64,000 nt of DNA from Pseudomonas sp. Bc-h (lineage in GTDB: Bacteria > Pseudomonadota > Gammaproteobacteria > Pseudomonadales > Pseudomonadaceae): the NCBI RefSeq assembly GCF_002080045.1, contig NZ_MUIN01000008.1:1-64000 (forward strand). Reading direction: 5' to 3'. Positions 30,681-39,927 of this stretch are shown here, piece after piece. A program made the translations under genes and the position numbers. The notes beneath the pieces are model-generated. The model did not search any database and was not told the origin of the DNA. It saw only the letters and a list, made by a program, of their open reading frames with translations. Every line of letters begins with the position of its first letter. The stretch's first letter is position 1.

Positions 30681-30707
30681 AGCCCGGCTCTTGTGCCGGG
30701 CTTTTTT
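30681..30707. terminator. Rho-independent terminator after glyA
   Basis: AGCCCGGC-N6-GCCGGGCT followed by six T (30702-30707), preceded by AAAA. It is strong on the plus strand and may also serve the convergent CobW-family gene. Confidence 0.92.
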
Positions 30708-30720
30708 GTGTCTGGGCGGA

Positions 30721-31698
30721 TTACTCCGCCGCCACTCTGGCAAAACCTTCCCGGATCTTCTCCTCGGGCAAGTCATCGGCGATGAACACGATCACGCTCT
30801 CGCGTTTCTCATCCGCGCCCCACTCGACATCGAAATCGAAGCCGTAGAGCTTCAACACGCCCTGGAACACCAGCTTGCGCTCTTCACCGGCGATGTTCAG
30901 CACGCCCTTGTAGCGCAGCAGCTGTTTGCCGTGGTCTTCGAGCAACTCGTTCATGAACTCGCTGAGCTTGTCGATATCCAGCGCCTTGTCGCTGCGCAGG
31001 ACCAGGCTGCTGATGCGGTCGATGGAACGTCCCGCAGGTGCCGCCGGCCGAAGGACCATGCCGCCGATGTCGGCATTCAGGTTGAAGCCACGCACATCCA
31101 GCAACTCAGCCAGGTCGATCTTGCCGTGTTCGACCACTCGAATCGGCGCACGGCGGTTGATACGTGCAAGCCGCCCGCTCAGGGCCTTGAAAGTGGCCTC
31201 GTCTACAAGATCGGTCTTGCTCACCAGCAGGCGGTCGGCGAAACCGATCTGGGCCTGGGCGATGGTCTGTTCGAGATGGGTGTCGGCGTGCGCGGCGTCG
31301 ACCAGGGTGATGATGCCGTCGAGGATGTAGCGCTCGCGCAGTTCCTCATCGATGAAAAAGGTCTGTGCCACGGGAGCCGGATCGGCCAGGCCGGTGCACT
31401 CGATCACCAGACGGTCGAAGGCGATCTCGCCACTGTCCAGACGCTCCAGCAGCAGGAACAGCGCCTTGGTCAGGTCAGTGTGGATGGTGCAGCAAACGCA
31501 GCCGTTGGACAGCGTCATCACTTGCACGGGCTCATCGCCCAGCAATTGCGTGTCGACCCCGGCATCACTGAATTCGTTTTCGATCACGGCGATTTTCAGG
31601 CCGTGCTCTTCCTTGAGCAGGTGACGCAGCAACGTGGTCTTGCCCGCGCCGAGGAAACCACTCAGGACGGTGACGGGAATAGGTTGCGAAGCGGTCAT
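30721..31698 (-). CDS. CobW/COG0523 GTP-binding metallochaperone, YjiA-like
   Basis: A 325-aa P-loop GTPase of the G3E family. Walker A is GFLGAGKTT (14-22), the metal-binding CxCC in NGCVCC (C67, C69, C70), IECTGLADP as switch/Walker B, and SKTDLV for guanine recognition, followed by the CobW C-terminal domain. Members insert or store Zn, Co or Ni. It lies downstream of cstA and the YbdD/YjiX gene, as in E. coli yjiY-yjiX-yjiA, but here a terminator-like hairpin (31799-31821) intervenes. Confidence 0.92.
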   Translation of the reverse strand: MTASQPIPVTVLSGFLGAGKTTLLRHLLKEEHGLKIAVIENEFSDAGVDTQLLGDEPVQVMTLSNGCVCCTIHTDLTKALFLLLERLDSGEIAFDRLVIECTGLADPAPVAQTFFIDEELRERYILDGIITLVDAAHADTHLEQTIAQAQIGFADRLLVSKTDLVDEATFKALSGRLARINRRAPIRVVEHGKIDLAELLDVRGFNLNADIGGMVLRPAAPAGRSIDRISSLVLRSDKALDIDKLSEFMNELLEDHGKQLLRYKGVLNIAGEERKLVFQGVLKLYGFDFDVEWGADEKRESVIVFIADDLPEEKIREGFARVAAE

Positions 31699-31798
31699 GC
31701 GTTCTCCTGCATCTTCTGATGTCTACGCCGCGTCATCCTGTGAAAGCGAACTCATTCGCGAGAGGGCGGCCCAGACAATGAAAGTCTTCAAATGAAAA

Positions 31799-31821
31799 CG
31801 CGCCACGACAGGCGTGGCGCG
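31799..31821 (-). terminator. Terminator after the YjiX gene
   Basis: CGCGCCACG (31799-31807) pairs with CGTGGCGCG (31813-31821) across 5 nt; on the minus strand it is followed by TTTTCATTT. It would reduce read-through from cstA-yjiX into the CobW-family gene. Confidence 0.75.
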
Positions 31822-31853
31822 CTCTTCAAACACGCGTAATCGGACTCAAGCCA

Positions 31854-32051
31854 TCAACAGCACTTGGGCCCACCCTTGCCACCGTAACGCGCATCCTGGC
31901 GCTCGCGAAAGAACGCCTCGTACGACATGACCGGTTTGTCCGGGTGTTTGTTCTGCATATGTTCGACGTAGTTATCGTAGTCCGGCATGCCCACCATGAG
32001 GCGTGCAGCCTGGCCCAGATACTTACCCAAACGACTCAGGTCATTGAACAT
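31854..32051 (-). CDS. YbdD/YjiX family small protein
   Basis: A 65-aa protein ([32 protein letters not shown]... GGKGGPKCC) of the DUF466/YbdD family, found next to CstA/BtsT transporters across Proteobacteria. The C-terminal GGPKCC is conserved in the family. It starts 26 bp after the cstA stop, with GAGGAG upstream (minus strand), so the two are cotranscribed. It is proposed to assist the transporter; direct function is unproven. Confidence 0.92.
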   Translation of the reverse strand: MFNDLSRLGKYLGQAARLMVGMPDYDNYVEHMQNKHPDKPVMSYEAFFRERQDARYGGKGGPKCC

Positions 32052-32077
32052 ATGCAGCTCCTCGCCTCACAGCGCAC

Positions 32078-34147
32078 TCAGTTGGTTTTCGGGAAGGCCT
32101 GGAATGGCGCTTCCTTGTCGGTACGCTCTTTCTTGGTCCAGGCGGCCCGTCCTACCTTGATTGCATAGAACAGGATGCTCAGCACCACAAACAGGAACAG
32201 CGTGGTCAGCGCCGCGTTGGTGTATGCGTTGAAGATCACGTGTTGCATCTGGTCCATGGATTTGGCCGGCGCCAGCACCTGACCGGCATCTGCCGCCGTA
32301 CTGTACTTCTTCGCCAGCGCCAGGAAGCCTACCGCAGGGCTCGGGTCGAACAGTTTGATGAAGCCTGCAGTCACGGTGCAGATCAAAAGCCATGAGGCCG
32401 GCAGGATTGTGACCCACACATACTGCTGACGCTTCATTTTGATCAGTACGACAGTGGCCAACATCAGGGCAATACCGGCCAGCATCTGGTTGGAGATACC
32501 GAACAGCGGCCACAAGGTGTTGATGCCGCCCAGCGGATCGATCACGCCCTGATACAGCAGATAACCCCACAGCGCCACGCAACCACCGGTGCCAATGGCG
32601 TTGGCGGTCCAGGATTCAGTGCGTTTCAGCGATGGCACGAAGCTGCCGAGCAAGTCTTGCAGCATGAAGCGACCGGCACGGGTACCGGCGTCAACTGCAG
32701 TCAGGATGAAGAGCGCTTCGAACAGGATCGCGAAGTGGTACCAGAACGCCATGGTGTTCTGGCCCGGGAACGCCTGATGCAGGATCTGGGCGATACCCAC
32801 CGCCAACGTTGGTGCACCACCGGCACGGGCCAGTACGGTGTTTTCGCCGATGTCTTTCGCGGTTGCGATCAGTTGATCCGGGGTAATGATGAAGCCCCAG
32901 CTGCTGACCATTTGCGCGACCGCATTGACGTCAGAGCCAACGATGGCCGCAGGGCTGTTCATGGCGAAGTAAACGCCTGGCTCGATGACCGAAGCCGCGA
33001 CCATGGCCATGATTGCCACGAACGATTCCATCAGCATGCCGCCGTAACCGATGTAACGCGCGTTGACTTCGTTATCCAGCAGTTTCGGCGTGGTGCCCGA
33101 CGAGATCAGCGCATGGAAGCCGGAAACAGCGCCACAGGCGATGGTGATGAACAGGAACGGGAACAGGGTGCCTTTCCAGACCGGGCCGGTGCCGTCGGTG
33201 AACTGGGTCAGGGCTGGCATTTTCAGCTCAGGCGCCAGAATCAGGATGCCGATTGCCAACGCGACGATGGTGCCGATTTTCAAGAAGGTCGACAGGTAAT
33301 CCCGAGGCGCCAGCACCAGCCACACCGGCAGCATGGCGGCGACAAAACCATAACCCACCAGCATCCAGGTGATCTGTATGCCAGTGAACGTGAACATCGG
33401 CGCCCACTCAGGGCTGGCAGCGACCTGACCGCCGATCCAGATCGACAGCAGCAACAGCACCACGCCCACCACCGAGATCTCGCCAATGCGGCCCGGGCGG
33501 ATGTAGCGCATGTAGATGCCCATGAACATCGCGATCGGGATGGTCGCCATGACCGTGAACATGCCCCAAGGGCTTTCGGCCAGGGCCTTAACCACAATCA
33601 GCGCCAACACCGCGAGGATGATGATCATGATCAGGAAGCAGCCGAACAAGGCGATAGTGCCGGGAACACGGCCCATTTCTTCGCGAACCATATCGCCCAG
33701 CGAGCGGCCGTTACGGCGGGTGGAAAGGAACAGGATCATGAAGTCCTGCACCGCACCGGCCAGTACTACGCCGGCGATCAGCCAGAGCGTGCCGGGCAGA
33801 TAACCCATTTGCGCGGCGAGCACCGGGCCGACCAGCGGGCCAGCGCCAGCGATGGCAGCAAAGTGGTGACCGAAAAGGATGTGTTTGTTGGTCGGAACGT
33901 AGTCCAGACCATCGTTGTTGAGCACCGCAGGCGTCGCCCGGGTGGGGTCCAGTTGCATGACGCGCGACGCGATGAACAAGCTGTAGTAACGGTAAGCGAC
34001 CAGATAAATGGCAACCGCAGCGACCACGATCCAGAGTGCGTTGATTGCCTCTCCCCGACGCAATGCAACCACTCCCAGGGCCCAGGCCCCAAGAATCGCA
34101 ACCATCAGCCAGGGCACATGGCGCAGCAGACTATTATTGTTTTTCAT
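32078..34147 (-). CDS. cstA: CstA-family carbon starvation transporter (pyruvate/peptide)
   Basis: A 689-aa inner-membrane protein with about 18 hydrophobic segments. The CstA N-terminal signature includes DYVPTNKHILFGHHFAAIAGAGPLVGPVLAAQMGYLPG (about 85-125). E. coli relatives CstA and BtsT take up pyruvate, and CstA is also implicated in peptide use under starvation. ATG 34147 has GGAA upstream and matches the family length; the longer frame to 34249 would add 34 non-family residues. It heads the operon with the YjiX gene. Confidence 0.93.
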   Translation of the reverse strand: MKNNNSLLRHVPWLMVAILGAWALGVVALRRGEAINALWIVVAAVAIYLVAYRYYSLFIASRVMQLDPTRATPAVLNNDGLDYVPTNKHILFGHHFAAIAGAGPLVGPVLAAQMGYLPGTLWLIAGVVLAGAVQDFMILFLSTRRNGRSLGDMVREEMGRVPGTIALFGCFLIMIIILAVLALIVVKALAESPWGMFTVMATIPIAMFMGIYMRYIRPGRIGEISVVGVVLLLLSIWIGGQVAASPEWAPMFTFTGIQITWMLVGYGFVAAMLPVWLVLAPRDYLSTFLKIGTIVALAIGILILAPELKMPALTQFTDGTGPVWKGTLFPFLFITIACGAVSGFHALISSGTTPKLLDNEVNARYIGYGGMLMESFVAIMAMVAASVIEPGVYFAMNSPAAIVGSDVNAVAQMVSSWGFIITPDQLIATAKDIGENTVLARAGGAPTLAVGIAQILHQAFPGQNTMAFWYHFAILFEALFILTAVDAGTRAGRFMLQDLLGSFVPSLKRTESWTANAIGTGGCVALWGYLLYQGVIDPLGGINTLWPLFGISNQMLAGIALMLATVVLIKMKRQQYVWVTILPASWLLICTVTAGFIKLFDPSPAVGFLALAKKYSTAADAGQVLAPAKSMDQMQHVIFNAYTNAALTTLFLFVVLSILFYAIKVGRAAWTKKERTDKEAPFQAFPKTN

Positions 34148-34282
34148 TTTTTTATTTCCAGCTGAGTGGACTTGTGTGAGCAGCCTCCAGAGTTTAGCGC
34201 TGCTGAAGCGAAAGGCCACCCCCCACAATGGTCTAGCGCGGGATTTCACCTATAGTCAAAGCAGCCAAGGAGAAGTCGACAC

Positions 34283-34651
34283 ATGACAGATTCCCACGAA
34301 GACCGCAGACGCTTTAAACGCATTTCGTTCGACGCCAAGACCGAGTTGACTCAGGGCGACAAGAGTTGGGCGGTTCACCTCATCGACCTGTCGCTAAAAG
34401 GTCTGCTGATTGAGCGCCCATCACCGTGGCTCGGTAATCCCGCCGAGCCGTTCATCGTCGATATTCATCTGAACGTCGATATCGATGTGCAGATGGAAGT
34501 ACGCCTGACCCACGACGATCACAACCATCTGGGGTTCGTCTGTGAACACATCGGGCTGGACTCAGTGACCCACTTGCGGCGATTGATCGAACTCAATCTG
34601 GCGGATCACGACGAGCTGGAGCGGGAGTTGGCGGCGTTGATTGAGGTTTGA
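34283..34651 (+). CDS. Single-domain PilZ c-di-GMP receptor
   Basis: A 122-aa cytoplasmic PilZ protein. It has the N-terminal RRRFKR arginine motif (about 8-13), followed by D-x-S-x-x-G (DLSLKG), which together form the c-di-GMP site. AAGGAG lies 8 nt before ATG. It is divergent from cstA. The downstream target is not evident; the GGDEF-EAL protein at 25353 is a possible partner in the same signalling network. Confidence 0.9.
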   Translation: MTDSHEDRRRFKRISFDAKTELTQGDKSWAVHLIDLSLKGLLIERPSPWLGNPAEPFIVDIHLNVDIDVQMEVRLTHDDHNHLGFVCEHIGLDSVTHLRRLIELNLADHDELERELAALIEV

Positions 34652-34731
34652 GATGACCTGATTCAAATTCTCGGCAGAACCCAATCCCTGTAGGAGCTGC
34701 CGCTCAGCTAATTCGGGCAGGCAATCGGAGG

Positions 34732-36102
34732 TTACTCCTCAAACAACGCATCCAGCGCCTGATCGAGCCGGGTCACGGCAATCACGGTCAGGCCAGGCGG
34801 AGATTCCTTCGGCGCGTTGCCCTTGGGCACGATCGCGCGTTTGAAGCCGTGCTTGGCCGCTTCTTTCAAGCGTTCCTGACCGCTGGGCACCGGACGCACT
34901 TCGCCTGACAGGCCCACTTCCCCGAACACCAACAGATCACCCGGCAATGCCCGATTGCGCAGGCTGGACATCACGGCGGCCATCAGCGCCAGGTCTGACG
35001 CGGTCTCCAGCACCTTCACCCCGCCGACCACGTTGAGGAACACGTCCTGATCGTGAGTCGGAATGCCGCCGTGCCTATGCAGTACCGCCAGCAGCATTGC
35101 CAGACGGTTCTGATCCAGACCCAGCGTAACGCGGCGAGGGTTGGACAGATGACTGTCATCCACCAGCGCCTGAACCTCGACCAGCATGGGCCGGGTGCCT
35201 TCCCACGTCGCCATGACCACGCTGCCCGCAACAGCTTCCTGTGCGCGGGTCAGAAAAATCGCAGAAGGGTTGGAGACTTCTTTCAGGCCCTTGTCGGTCA
35301 TGCCGAACACCCCTAGTTCGTTGACCGCGCCGAAACGGTTTTTCACCGCCCGCAACAAACGCAGACGACCGTCCGACTCCCCCTCGAAGTACAACACGGT
35401 GTCGACCATGTGTTCGAGCACGCGCGGGCCGGCCAAAGCGCCTTCCTTGGTCACGTGGCCGACCAGGAAGATCGCCGTGCCGCTCTGCTTGGCGTACCGC
35501 ACCAGCAACGCAGCGCTCTCACGAACCTGCGATACGCCGCCCGGCGCCGATTGCAGTTGTTCGGTGAAAATCGTCTGGATCGAGTCGATCACCATGACTT
35601 TCGGCTGCTCGACCCGCGCGGTGGCGATGATGCTTTCGATGCAGGTCTCGGTCATCACCCGCAGTTTGTCCTGCGGCAACCCCAGGCGACGGGCGCGCAT
35701 TGCCACTTGCTGTTGGGATTCTTCGCCGGTGACGTACAGCGCCGGCATGCGTTCAGCGATGGCGCAGAGGGTCTGCAAAAGAATGGTCGATTTGCCGATG
35801 CCGGGGTCGCCACCGATCAGCACCACTGAGCCGTCGACAAGGCCGCCGCCAAGCACGCGGTCAAGTTCCGCGGAGTTGGTGGAGAAGCGCGGGATCTCTT
35901 CGACGCTGACTTCGGCCAGGGTCTTGATCTGCGCCTGCTGGCCGGTCCAGCCCGCACGACCGCTGGGGGCCGCCGCTCCGCCGCTTTCGATGACCGTCTC
36001 TACCAGGGTGTTCCAGGCGCCGCATTCGCCGCATTGCCCGGCCCATTTGGGAAAGGTCGCGCCGCACTCGGTGCAGCCATACATGCGTTTGGCCTTGGCC
36101 AT
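34732..36102 (-). CDS. radA: DNA repair protein RadA
   Basis: A 456-aa RecA-related ATPase that drives branch migration in recombination intermediates. It has the N-terminal four-cysteine zinc finger (CTECGATFPKWAGQCGEC, about 10-27), Walker A GDPGIGKST, Walker B VMVIDSIQT, the RadA-specific KNRFG motif and the C-terminal Lon-protease-like domain (PSGQERLKEAAKHGFKRAIVPKGN). Length is normal. Confidence 0.96.
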   Translation of the reverse strand: MAKAKRMYGCTECGATFPKWAGQCGECGAWNTLVETVIESGGAAAPSGRAGWTGQQAQIKTLAEVSVEEIPRFSTNSAELDRVLGGGLVDGSVVLIGGDPGIGKSTILLQTLCAIAERMPALYVTGEESQQQVAMRARRLGLPQDKLRVMTETCIESIIATARVEQPKVMVIDSIQTIFTEQLQSAPGGVSQVRESAALLVRYAKQSGTAIFLVGHVTKEGALAGPRVLEHMVDTVLYFEGESDGRLRLLRAVKNRFGAVNELGVFGMTDKGLKEVSNPSAIFLTRAQEAVAGSVVMATWEGTRPMLVEVQALVDDSHLSNPRRVTLGLDQNRLAMLLAVLHRHGGIPTHDQDVFLNVVGGVKVLETASDLALMAAVMSSLRNRALPGDLLVFGEVGLSGEVRPVPSGQERLKEAAKHGFKRAIVPKGNAPKESPPGLTVIAVTRLDQALDALFEE

Positions 36103-36299
36103 GAAACCCCCGCCGCAAAAAAGGGGGAATCATACCCCATGGCTCAAACGCCTGCGTGTGCGGGCAAGCAGGACCACCCTTTTGCGTGATTCGATAAAAC
36201 TAACCCGCCCTGAGCCGGTCGATTGCATGGATTACGCGAGATGCGTGTAGCTGACATACACTGCATCCACCACCCTCATCTGTAACAAAGGAATACACC

Positions 36300-36749
36300 A
36301 TGAGCGTACTAAGCGAGTTCAAAGCCTTTGCCGTCAAAGGGAACGTGGTCGACATGGCCGTCGGTATCATCATTGGCGCGGCATTCGGCAAGATCGTTTC
36401 GTCGTTCGTCGGCGATGTAATCATGCCGCCCCTGGGGCTGCTGATTGGCGGCGTGGACTTCAGTGATCTGGCAATCACCCTCAGAGGCGCAGAGGGAACG
36501 GCACCGGCGGTGGTACTGGCGTACGGCAAGTTCATTCAGACCGTGATCGACTTCATCATCGTGGCATTCGCGATCTTCATGGGCGTCAAGGCGATCAACC
36601 GCCTGAAGCGCGAAGAGGCCAAGGCCCCGACCGTCCCACCGGTTCCAACCCCGCAGGAAACCCTGCTGGCCGAAATCCGCGACCTGTTGAAAGAGCAGAA
36701 CAGCAAGCCTGCTGCGCCAATCCAGGTGAATCCGGATCGTTTGGTCTGA
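36300..36749 (+). CDS. mscL: Large-conductance mechanosensitive channel MscL
   Basis: A 149-aa inner-membrane channel subunit. The N-terminal amphipathic helix is followed by TM1 ([33 protein letters not shown]), a periplasmic loop, TM2 ([25 protein letters not shown]) and a charged C-terminal helix ending [12 protein letters not shown]. It releases solutes on hypo-osmotic shock. It is monocistronic and followed by a REPIN. Confidence 0.95.
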   Translation: MSVLSEFKAFAVKGNVVDMAVGIIIGAAFGKIVSSFVGDVIMPPLGLLIGGVDFSDLAITLRGAEGTAPAVVLAYGKFIQTVIDFIIVAFAIFMGVKAINRLKREEAKAPTVPPVPTPQETLLAEIRDLLKEQNSKPAAPIQVNPDRLV

Positions 36750-36798
36750 GCGGCAGCTTGGCTGTCGGCACCGTTTGTGAAGTGCTGACGCAGCCCCA

Positions 36799-36885
36799 GT
36801 GGGAGGAAGCTTGCGCGCGAATGCGCCGGGTCATTGAAATGACATTGGCAGACACACCGCAATCGCGAGCAAGCGCCCTCCCACA
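36799..36885. repeat. REPIN family B
   Basis: GTGGGAGGAAGCTTGCGCGCGA faces TCGCGAGCAAGCGCCCTCCCAC. It lies between the convergent mscL and ferredoxin-NADP reductase genes. Confidence 0.8.
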
Positions 36886-36917
36886 GGTGATGATTTGCCG
36901 GCATGGCAGTTTCCGTC

Positions 36918-37694
36918 CTACCAATAATTCTCCACCGCCACCTGCCCCGGTTTGCGGGTCAGGGCCAGGCGCATGTCGCGGGTTTTGAGCAGTGCTCGGG
37001 TGTCGTCGATCATCTGTGGATTGCCGCAGATCATCACCCGCGAATGCTCCGGCGTCAGTTCCACACCTGCAGCCTTTTCCAGCGCACCGTTTTCGATCAG
37101 CGTGGTGATCCGGCCGTGCAGCGCGCCCGGATGTTCCTCACGGGTGACGGTAGCAATGAACTGAAACTTGTGCGCGTATTCGGCCAGGTACTCACGCTGG
37201 GTCAGGTCGGCGATCAGTTCCTGATAGGCCAGTTCCTGCGCTTCACGAACGCTGTACACCAGGATGATCCGCTCGAATTTCTCCCACACCTCGAAGTCCT
37301 GCAGAATCGACAGAAACGGGGCCACGCCTGTGCCTGTGGATAACATCCACAGATCGCGGCCATCGGTGAAGCGGTCCAGCGTCAGATAACCCACCGCCTG
37401 CTTTTCCACCATCAACGTGTCGCCCTCGCGCAAGCGGCTCAGCTCGCTGGTGAACTCCCCTCCCGGCACCACGATGGAGAAGAATTCGAGAAACTCGTCG
37501 AAGGGCGAAGACACCACCGAATAGGCCCGCCAGACCGTGCTGCCATCCGCCTTGGTGACGCCCAGCCGCGCAAACTGCCCTGCCGTAAAACGGAAACCCG
37601 GATCGCGGGTAGTGCGCAACGTGAACAGGCTTGGGGTAAGGGGAGTGACGTCCAGCAGCGTTTGCCGGGTGAACTTCTCTGCACTGGCAGTCAT
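36918..37694 (-). CDS. fpr: Ferredoxin--NADP+ reductase, FprB-like
   Basis: A 258-aa FAD flavoenzyme exchanging electrons between NADPH and ferredoxin/flavodoxin. It has FAD-binding R-x-Y-S (RAYSVVSS), the NADP motif STGTGVAPFLS (about 107-117), VMICGNP, and C-terminal VAVENYW. That terminus marks the subgroup distinct from the Fpr of P. aeruginosa PA3397, which ends otherwise. AGGAG precedes ATG 37694. No finR-type LysR regulator is adjacent here. Confidence 0.92.
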   Translation of the reverse strand: MTASAEKFTRQTLLDVTPLTPSLFTLRTTRDPGFRFTAGQFARLGVTKADGSTVWRAYSVVSSPFDEFLEFFSIVVPGGEFTSELSRLREGDTLMVEKQAVGYLTLDRFTDGRDLWMLSTGTGVAPFLSILQDFEVWEKFERIILVYSVREAQELAYQELIADLTQREYLAEYAHKFQFIATVTREEHPGALHGRITTLIENGALEKAAGVELTPEHSRVMICGNPQMIDDTRALLKTRDMRLALTRKPGQVAVENYW

Positions 37695-38031
37695 GGGGCG
37701 CTCCTGGCTCCTGTCGCTTGATCGAGGGCTAAGTCTCCCGCAAAAGTGCCGCAATAAACACCGTGGGTTTGTAGTGGTATCTCTCAAGGGAAGGTCAAGA
37801 AATCTGGTCGTTTTTAGAGCGTTTCGCGATTGGGCTTATCGCGATTGGACACAGGACAAAGGCCGCCAGCTTTTTAAAACCCTGAATACAATCACTTTTT
37901 CACGAAACCGGCTCTCGGCCATACGCTGTTCTCGTCGCTCGCGCCTGGCCGCCGGCAAACCGCAAAACGCGTTTTGTTCCTAGACTTCAATCAAAACGAC
38001 AGTTGATTGAAATCAAGCACGGAGGCTTGTC
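37695..38031. other. 337-bp divergent intergenic region, fpr / luxR-type gene
   Basis: No gene. It contains a direct repeat TCGCGATTGG (near 37826 and 37841) and a perfect inverted repeat just before the LuxR-type gene (37986-38011). The region around 37860-37900 is A+T-rich and could hold a promoter. Confidence 0.45.
37986..38011. promoter_or_regulatory. Perfect 9-bp inverted repeat before the orphan LuxR-type gene
   Basis: TTCAATCAA (37986-37994), 8 nt, TTGATTGAA (38003-38011). It ends 20 bp before the start codon, leaving room only for the CGGAGG Shine-Dalgarno. An operator for autoregulation or a 5'-UTR hairpin are both possible. Confidence 0.5.
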
Positions 38032-38286
38032 ATGGAACATCAGACACTGAACCTGCCAGAGGTCACAGATGGCATTCCTCTCGCAACCAGGGAACTGACG
38101 ATTCGTGAAGTGGAAGTGCTCAAATGGTCCGCAGAGGGCAAGACCGCCGCTGAAGTGGCGATGATTCTGGATTTGAAGCTGCGAACGGTAAACTTCCACA
38201 TCAGTAGCGCGATTCGCAAGATGGGCGTGACCAACAAGACATCCGCAGTAGTGAGAGCGGCACTCAACGGGGTATTCCAGGTGTAA
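38032..38286 (+). CDS. Stand-alone LuxR-type HTH regulator
   Basis: An 84-aa protein that is almost only a LuxR/GerE DNA-binding domain (LTIREVEVLKWSAEGKTAAEVAMILDLKLRTVNFHISSAIRKMGVTNKTSAVVRAALNGVF). It resembles the C-terminus of quorum-sensing LuxR proteins, but no autoinducer-binding or receiver domain precedes it, and no in-frame upstream extension codes for one. A Shine-Dalgarno (GGAGG) shows it is a real short gene. No luxI is in the window. Confidence 0.87.
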   Translation: MEHQTLNLPEVTDGIPLATRELTIREVEVLKWSAEGKTAAEVAMILDLKLRTVNFHISSAIRKMGVTNKTSAVVRAALNGVFQV

Positions 38287-38427
38287 AGATACCGGGGCAA
38301 AAAGCTCAGGTGCGAAACACCGAAAAACACGTAAAATCGCTGGTTTCGTGAGTCCGGTTGCAACGGCGCTTACATGACATCCGCCGAGCGCCTGAACGCG
38401 TCGCCAACGAATGGAAATACCCTGCAC

Positions 38428-39552
38428 ATGCCCCTGCTGACCACGCCTTTCGCCGAGCTCGACCTGATTCGCCAGCCGGAGCAGTCGGATGAACCGCTGC
38501 AGGCATTCGATGCCGCCGACGAGTACCTGCTCAATCACGTCGCCGAACACGGGCTGACGCTGCAGACCCGCGTGCTGATTCTCAATGACAGCTTCGGCGC
38601 ACTGGCAGCCAGCCTGGCGCCGCATGCCGCGGTCACCAGCAGCACCGATTCGTTTTTGGCGGTGCAGGGCCTGGAGAAGAATCTGGCGCGCAACGGCCAA
38701 GCCTACGATGCCGTGCCGGTGATCCCCGCCAGCGAAGCGCTGACCGGGCCGTTCGACTGGGTGCTGATCCGCGTGCCGAAAACCCTGGCACTCCTGGAAG
38801 AGCAACTGATCCGCCTGCAAGGCCAACTGGCACCCGGCGCGAAAGTCGTTGCAGCCGGCATGATCAAACACCTGCCACGTTCGGCGGGCGAACTCCTGGA
38901 AGAGTACATCGGCCCGATTCAGGCCTCGTTGGCGGTCAAAAAAGCACGCCTGTTGTTCTGTACCCCTGAAGTCAAAACCTTTCAGCCATCGCCCTTCCCC
39001 ACTCGCTACACGCTGGACGAGCCGAAGATCGAACTGATCAATCACGCCAATGTGTTCTGCCGCGACGGCCTGGACATCGGCACTCGCGCGTTCCTGCCGC
39101 ATCTGCCGAAGAGCCTGGGGACGGCGCGGGTAGCGGATCTGGGCTGCGGCAACGGCGTGTTGGCAATTGCCAGCGCGCTGGCCAACCCCGATGCGCAGTA
39201 CACGCTGGTGGACGAGTCGTTCATGGCGGTGCAATCGGCTCAGGAAAACTGGCAGCTTGCGCTGGGTGACCGCGAAGCTGTAATCCGTGCGGGTGATGGG
39301 CTGGCGGGTCAAGAACCCGATTCACTTGACGTGGTGCTGTGCAATCCGCCTTTCCATCAGCAGCAAGTGGTGGGGGATTTTCTGGCGTGGCGGATGTTCC
39401 AGCAGGCTCGCTCTGCGCTGGTGACGGGCGGCGCGCTGTACATCGTAGGGAACCGGCATTTGGGCTATCACTCCAAACTGTCGCGGCTGTTCCGGGGTGT
39501 GGAGCAAGTGGCAGCGACGCCGAAGTTCGTGATTCTCAAGGCCCGCAAATAA
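38428..39552 (+). CDS. rlmG: 23S rRNA (guanine1835-N2)-methyltransferase RlmG
   Basis: A 374-aa SAM-dependent methyltransferase with the duplicated RsmC/RlmG architecture. The N-terminal domain is non-catalytic; the C-terminal Rossmann domain carries VADLGCGNGVLAI (SAM binding, about 237-249) and the catalytic NPPF (LCNPPFHQ). ATG 38428 (MPLLTTPFAELDLIRQPEQ) fits the family start, although the frame is open from 38374. It is followed by a REP pair and a terminator. Confidence 0.92.
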   Translation: MPLLTTPFAELDLIRQPEQSDEPLQAFDAADEYLLNHVAEHGLTLQTRVLILNDSFGALAASLAPHAAVTSSTDSFLAVQGLEKNLARNGQAYDAVPVIPASEALTGPFDWVLIRVPKTLALLEEQLIRLQGQLAPGAKVVAAGMIKHLPRSAGELLEEYIGPIQASLAVKKARLLFCTPEVKTFQPSPFPTRYTLDEPKIELINHANVFCRDGLDIGTRAFLPHLPKSLGTARVADLGCGNGVLAIASALANPDAQYTLVDESFMAVQSAQENWQLALGDREAVIRAGDGLAGQEPDSLDVVLCNPPFHQQQVVGDFLAWRMFQQARSALVTGGALYIVGNRHLGYHSKLSRLFRGVEQVAATPKFVILKARK

Positions 39553-39561
39553 GCGACATCC

Positions 39562-39632
39562 CTGTAGCAGTTCGGCTTGCCGGCAGTGGCGTCCTCAAGA
39601 TCGCTTCCACCGGCAAGCCGGACGGCTACAGG
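39562..39632. repeat. REP family A, inverted pair
   Basis: CTGTAGCAGTTCGGCTTGCCGG faces CCGGCAAGCCGGACGGCTACAG, 10 bp after rlmG. Confidence 0.8.
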
Positions 39633-39664
39633 GATCTGTGCTGAAATCAGGAAGTCGTACACGC

Positions 39665-39690
39665 AAAAACCCGCCGAAGCGGGGTTTTTT
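39665..39690. terminator. Bidirectional Rho-independent terminator
   Basis: AAAAACCCGC-CGAA-GCGGGGTTTTTT, a short GC stem with a tetraloop and A/T runs on both sides. It separates rlmG from the convergent cio operon. Confidence 0.9.
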
Positions 39691-39703
39691 GTTCAAAAAA
39701 CAC

Positions 39704-39871
39704 TCAATGCGTCTTCATCCCGGCCGCTGTCATGAACATGCGCAGCAAGCTGGCGACGATGAACAGCGCAAACACACTCCCCGCCCAGATGACCACTAGC
39801 CAGCCGAGACGCTGCCAGAGCGGTTTCTTCTGCGCAGGATCTTCGTCGTGAAAAGATTCTTTGCCGGACAT
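39704..39871 (-). CDS. DUF2474 small membrane protein, cytochrome bd/Cio-associated
   Basis: A 55-aa protein (MSGKESFHDEDPAQKKPLW...) with a polar N-terminus and one membrane helix (RLGWLVVIWAGSVFALFIVASLLRMFM, about 21-46). The DUF2474 family is encoded directly after cioB/cydB in many bacteria and is analogous in position to CydX/CydY oxidase subunits. A GAGAGGG Shine-Dalgarno supports this start, 56 bp after cioB, in the cio operon. Confidence 0.82.
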   Translation of the reverse strand: MSGKESFHDEDPAQKKPLWQRLGWLVVIWAGSVFALFIVASLLRMFMTAAGMKTH

Positions 39872-39927
39872 CGCTAAACCCTCTCTTCTCGAAAAAGGCC
39901 CCGACTGCACGCCGGGACCGATGGCGA

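Noticed and set aside
29280..30776. 498-codon frame antisense to glyA
   Set aside because: glyA is certain, and the antisense frame crosses its terminator and the next gene's end.
32657..34165. 502-codon frame antisense to cstA
   Set aside because: Its composition (His/Gln/Arg-rich) is typical of the reverse complement of a membrane protein gene.
34681..34712. CTGTAGGAGCTGCCGCTCAGC as a third REP family
   Set aside because: A single copy without a clear opposing arm in this window; not enough to call.
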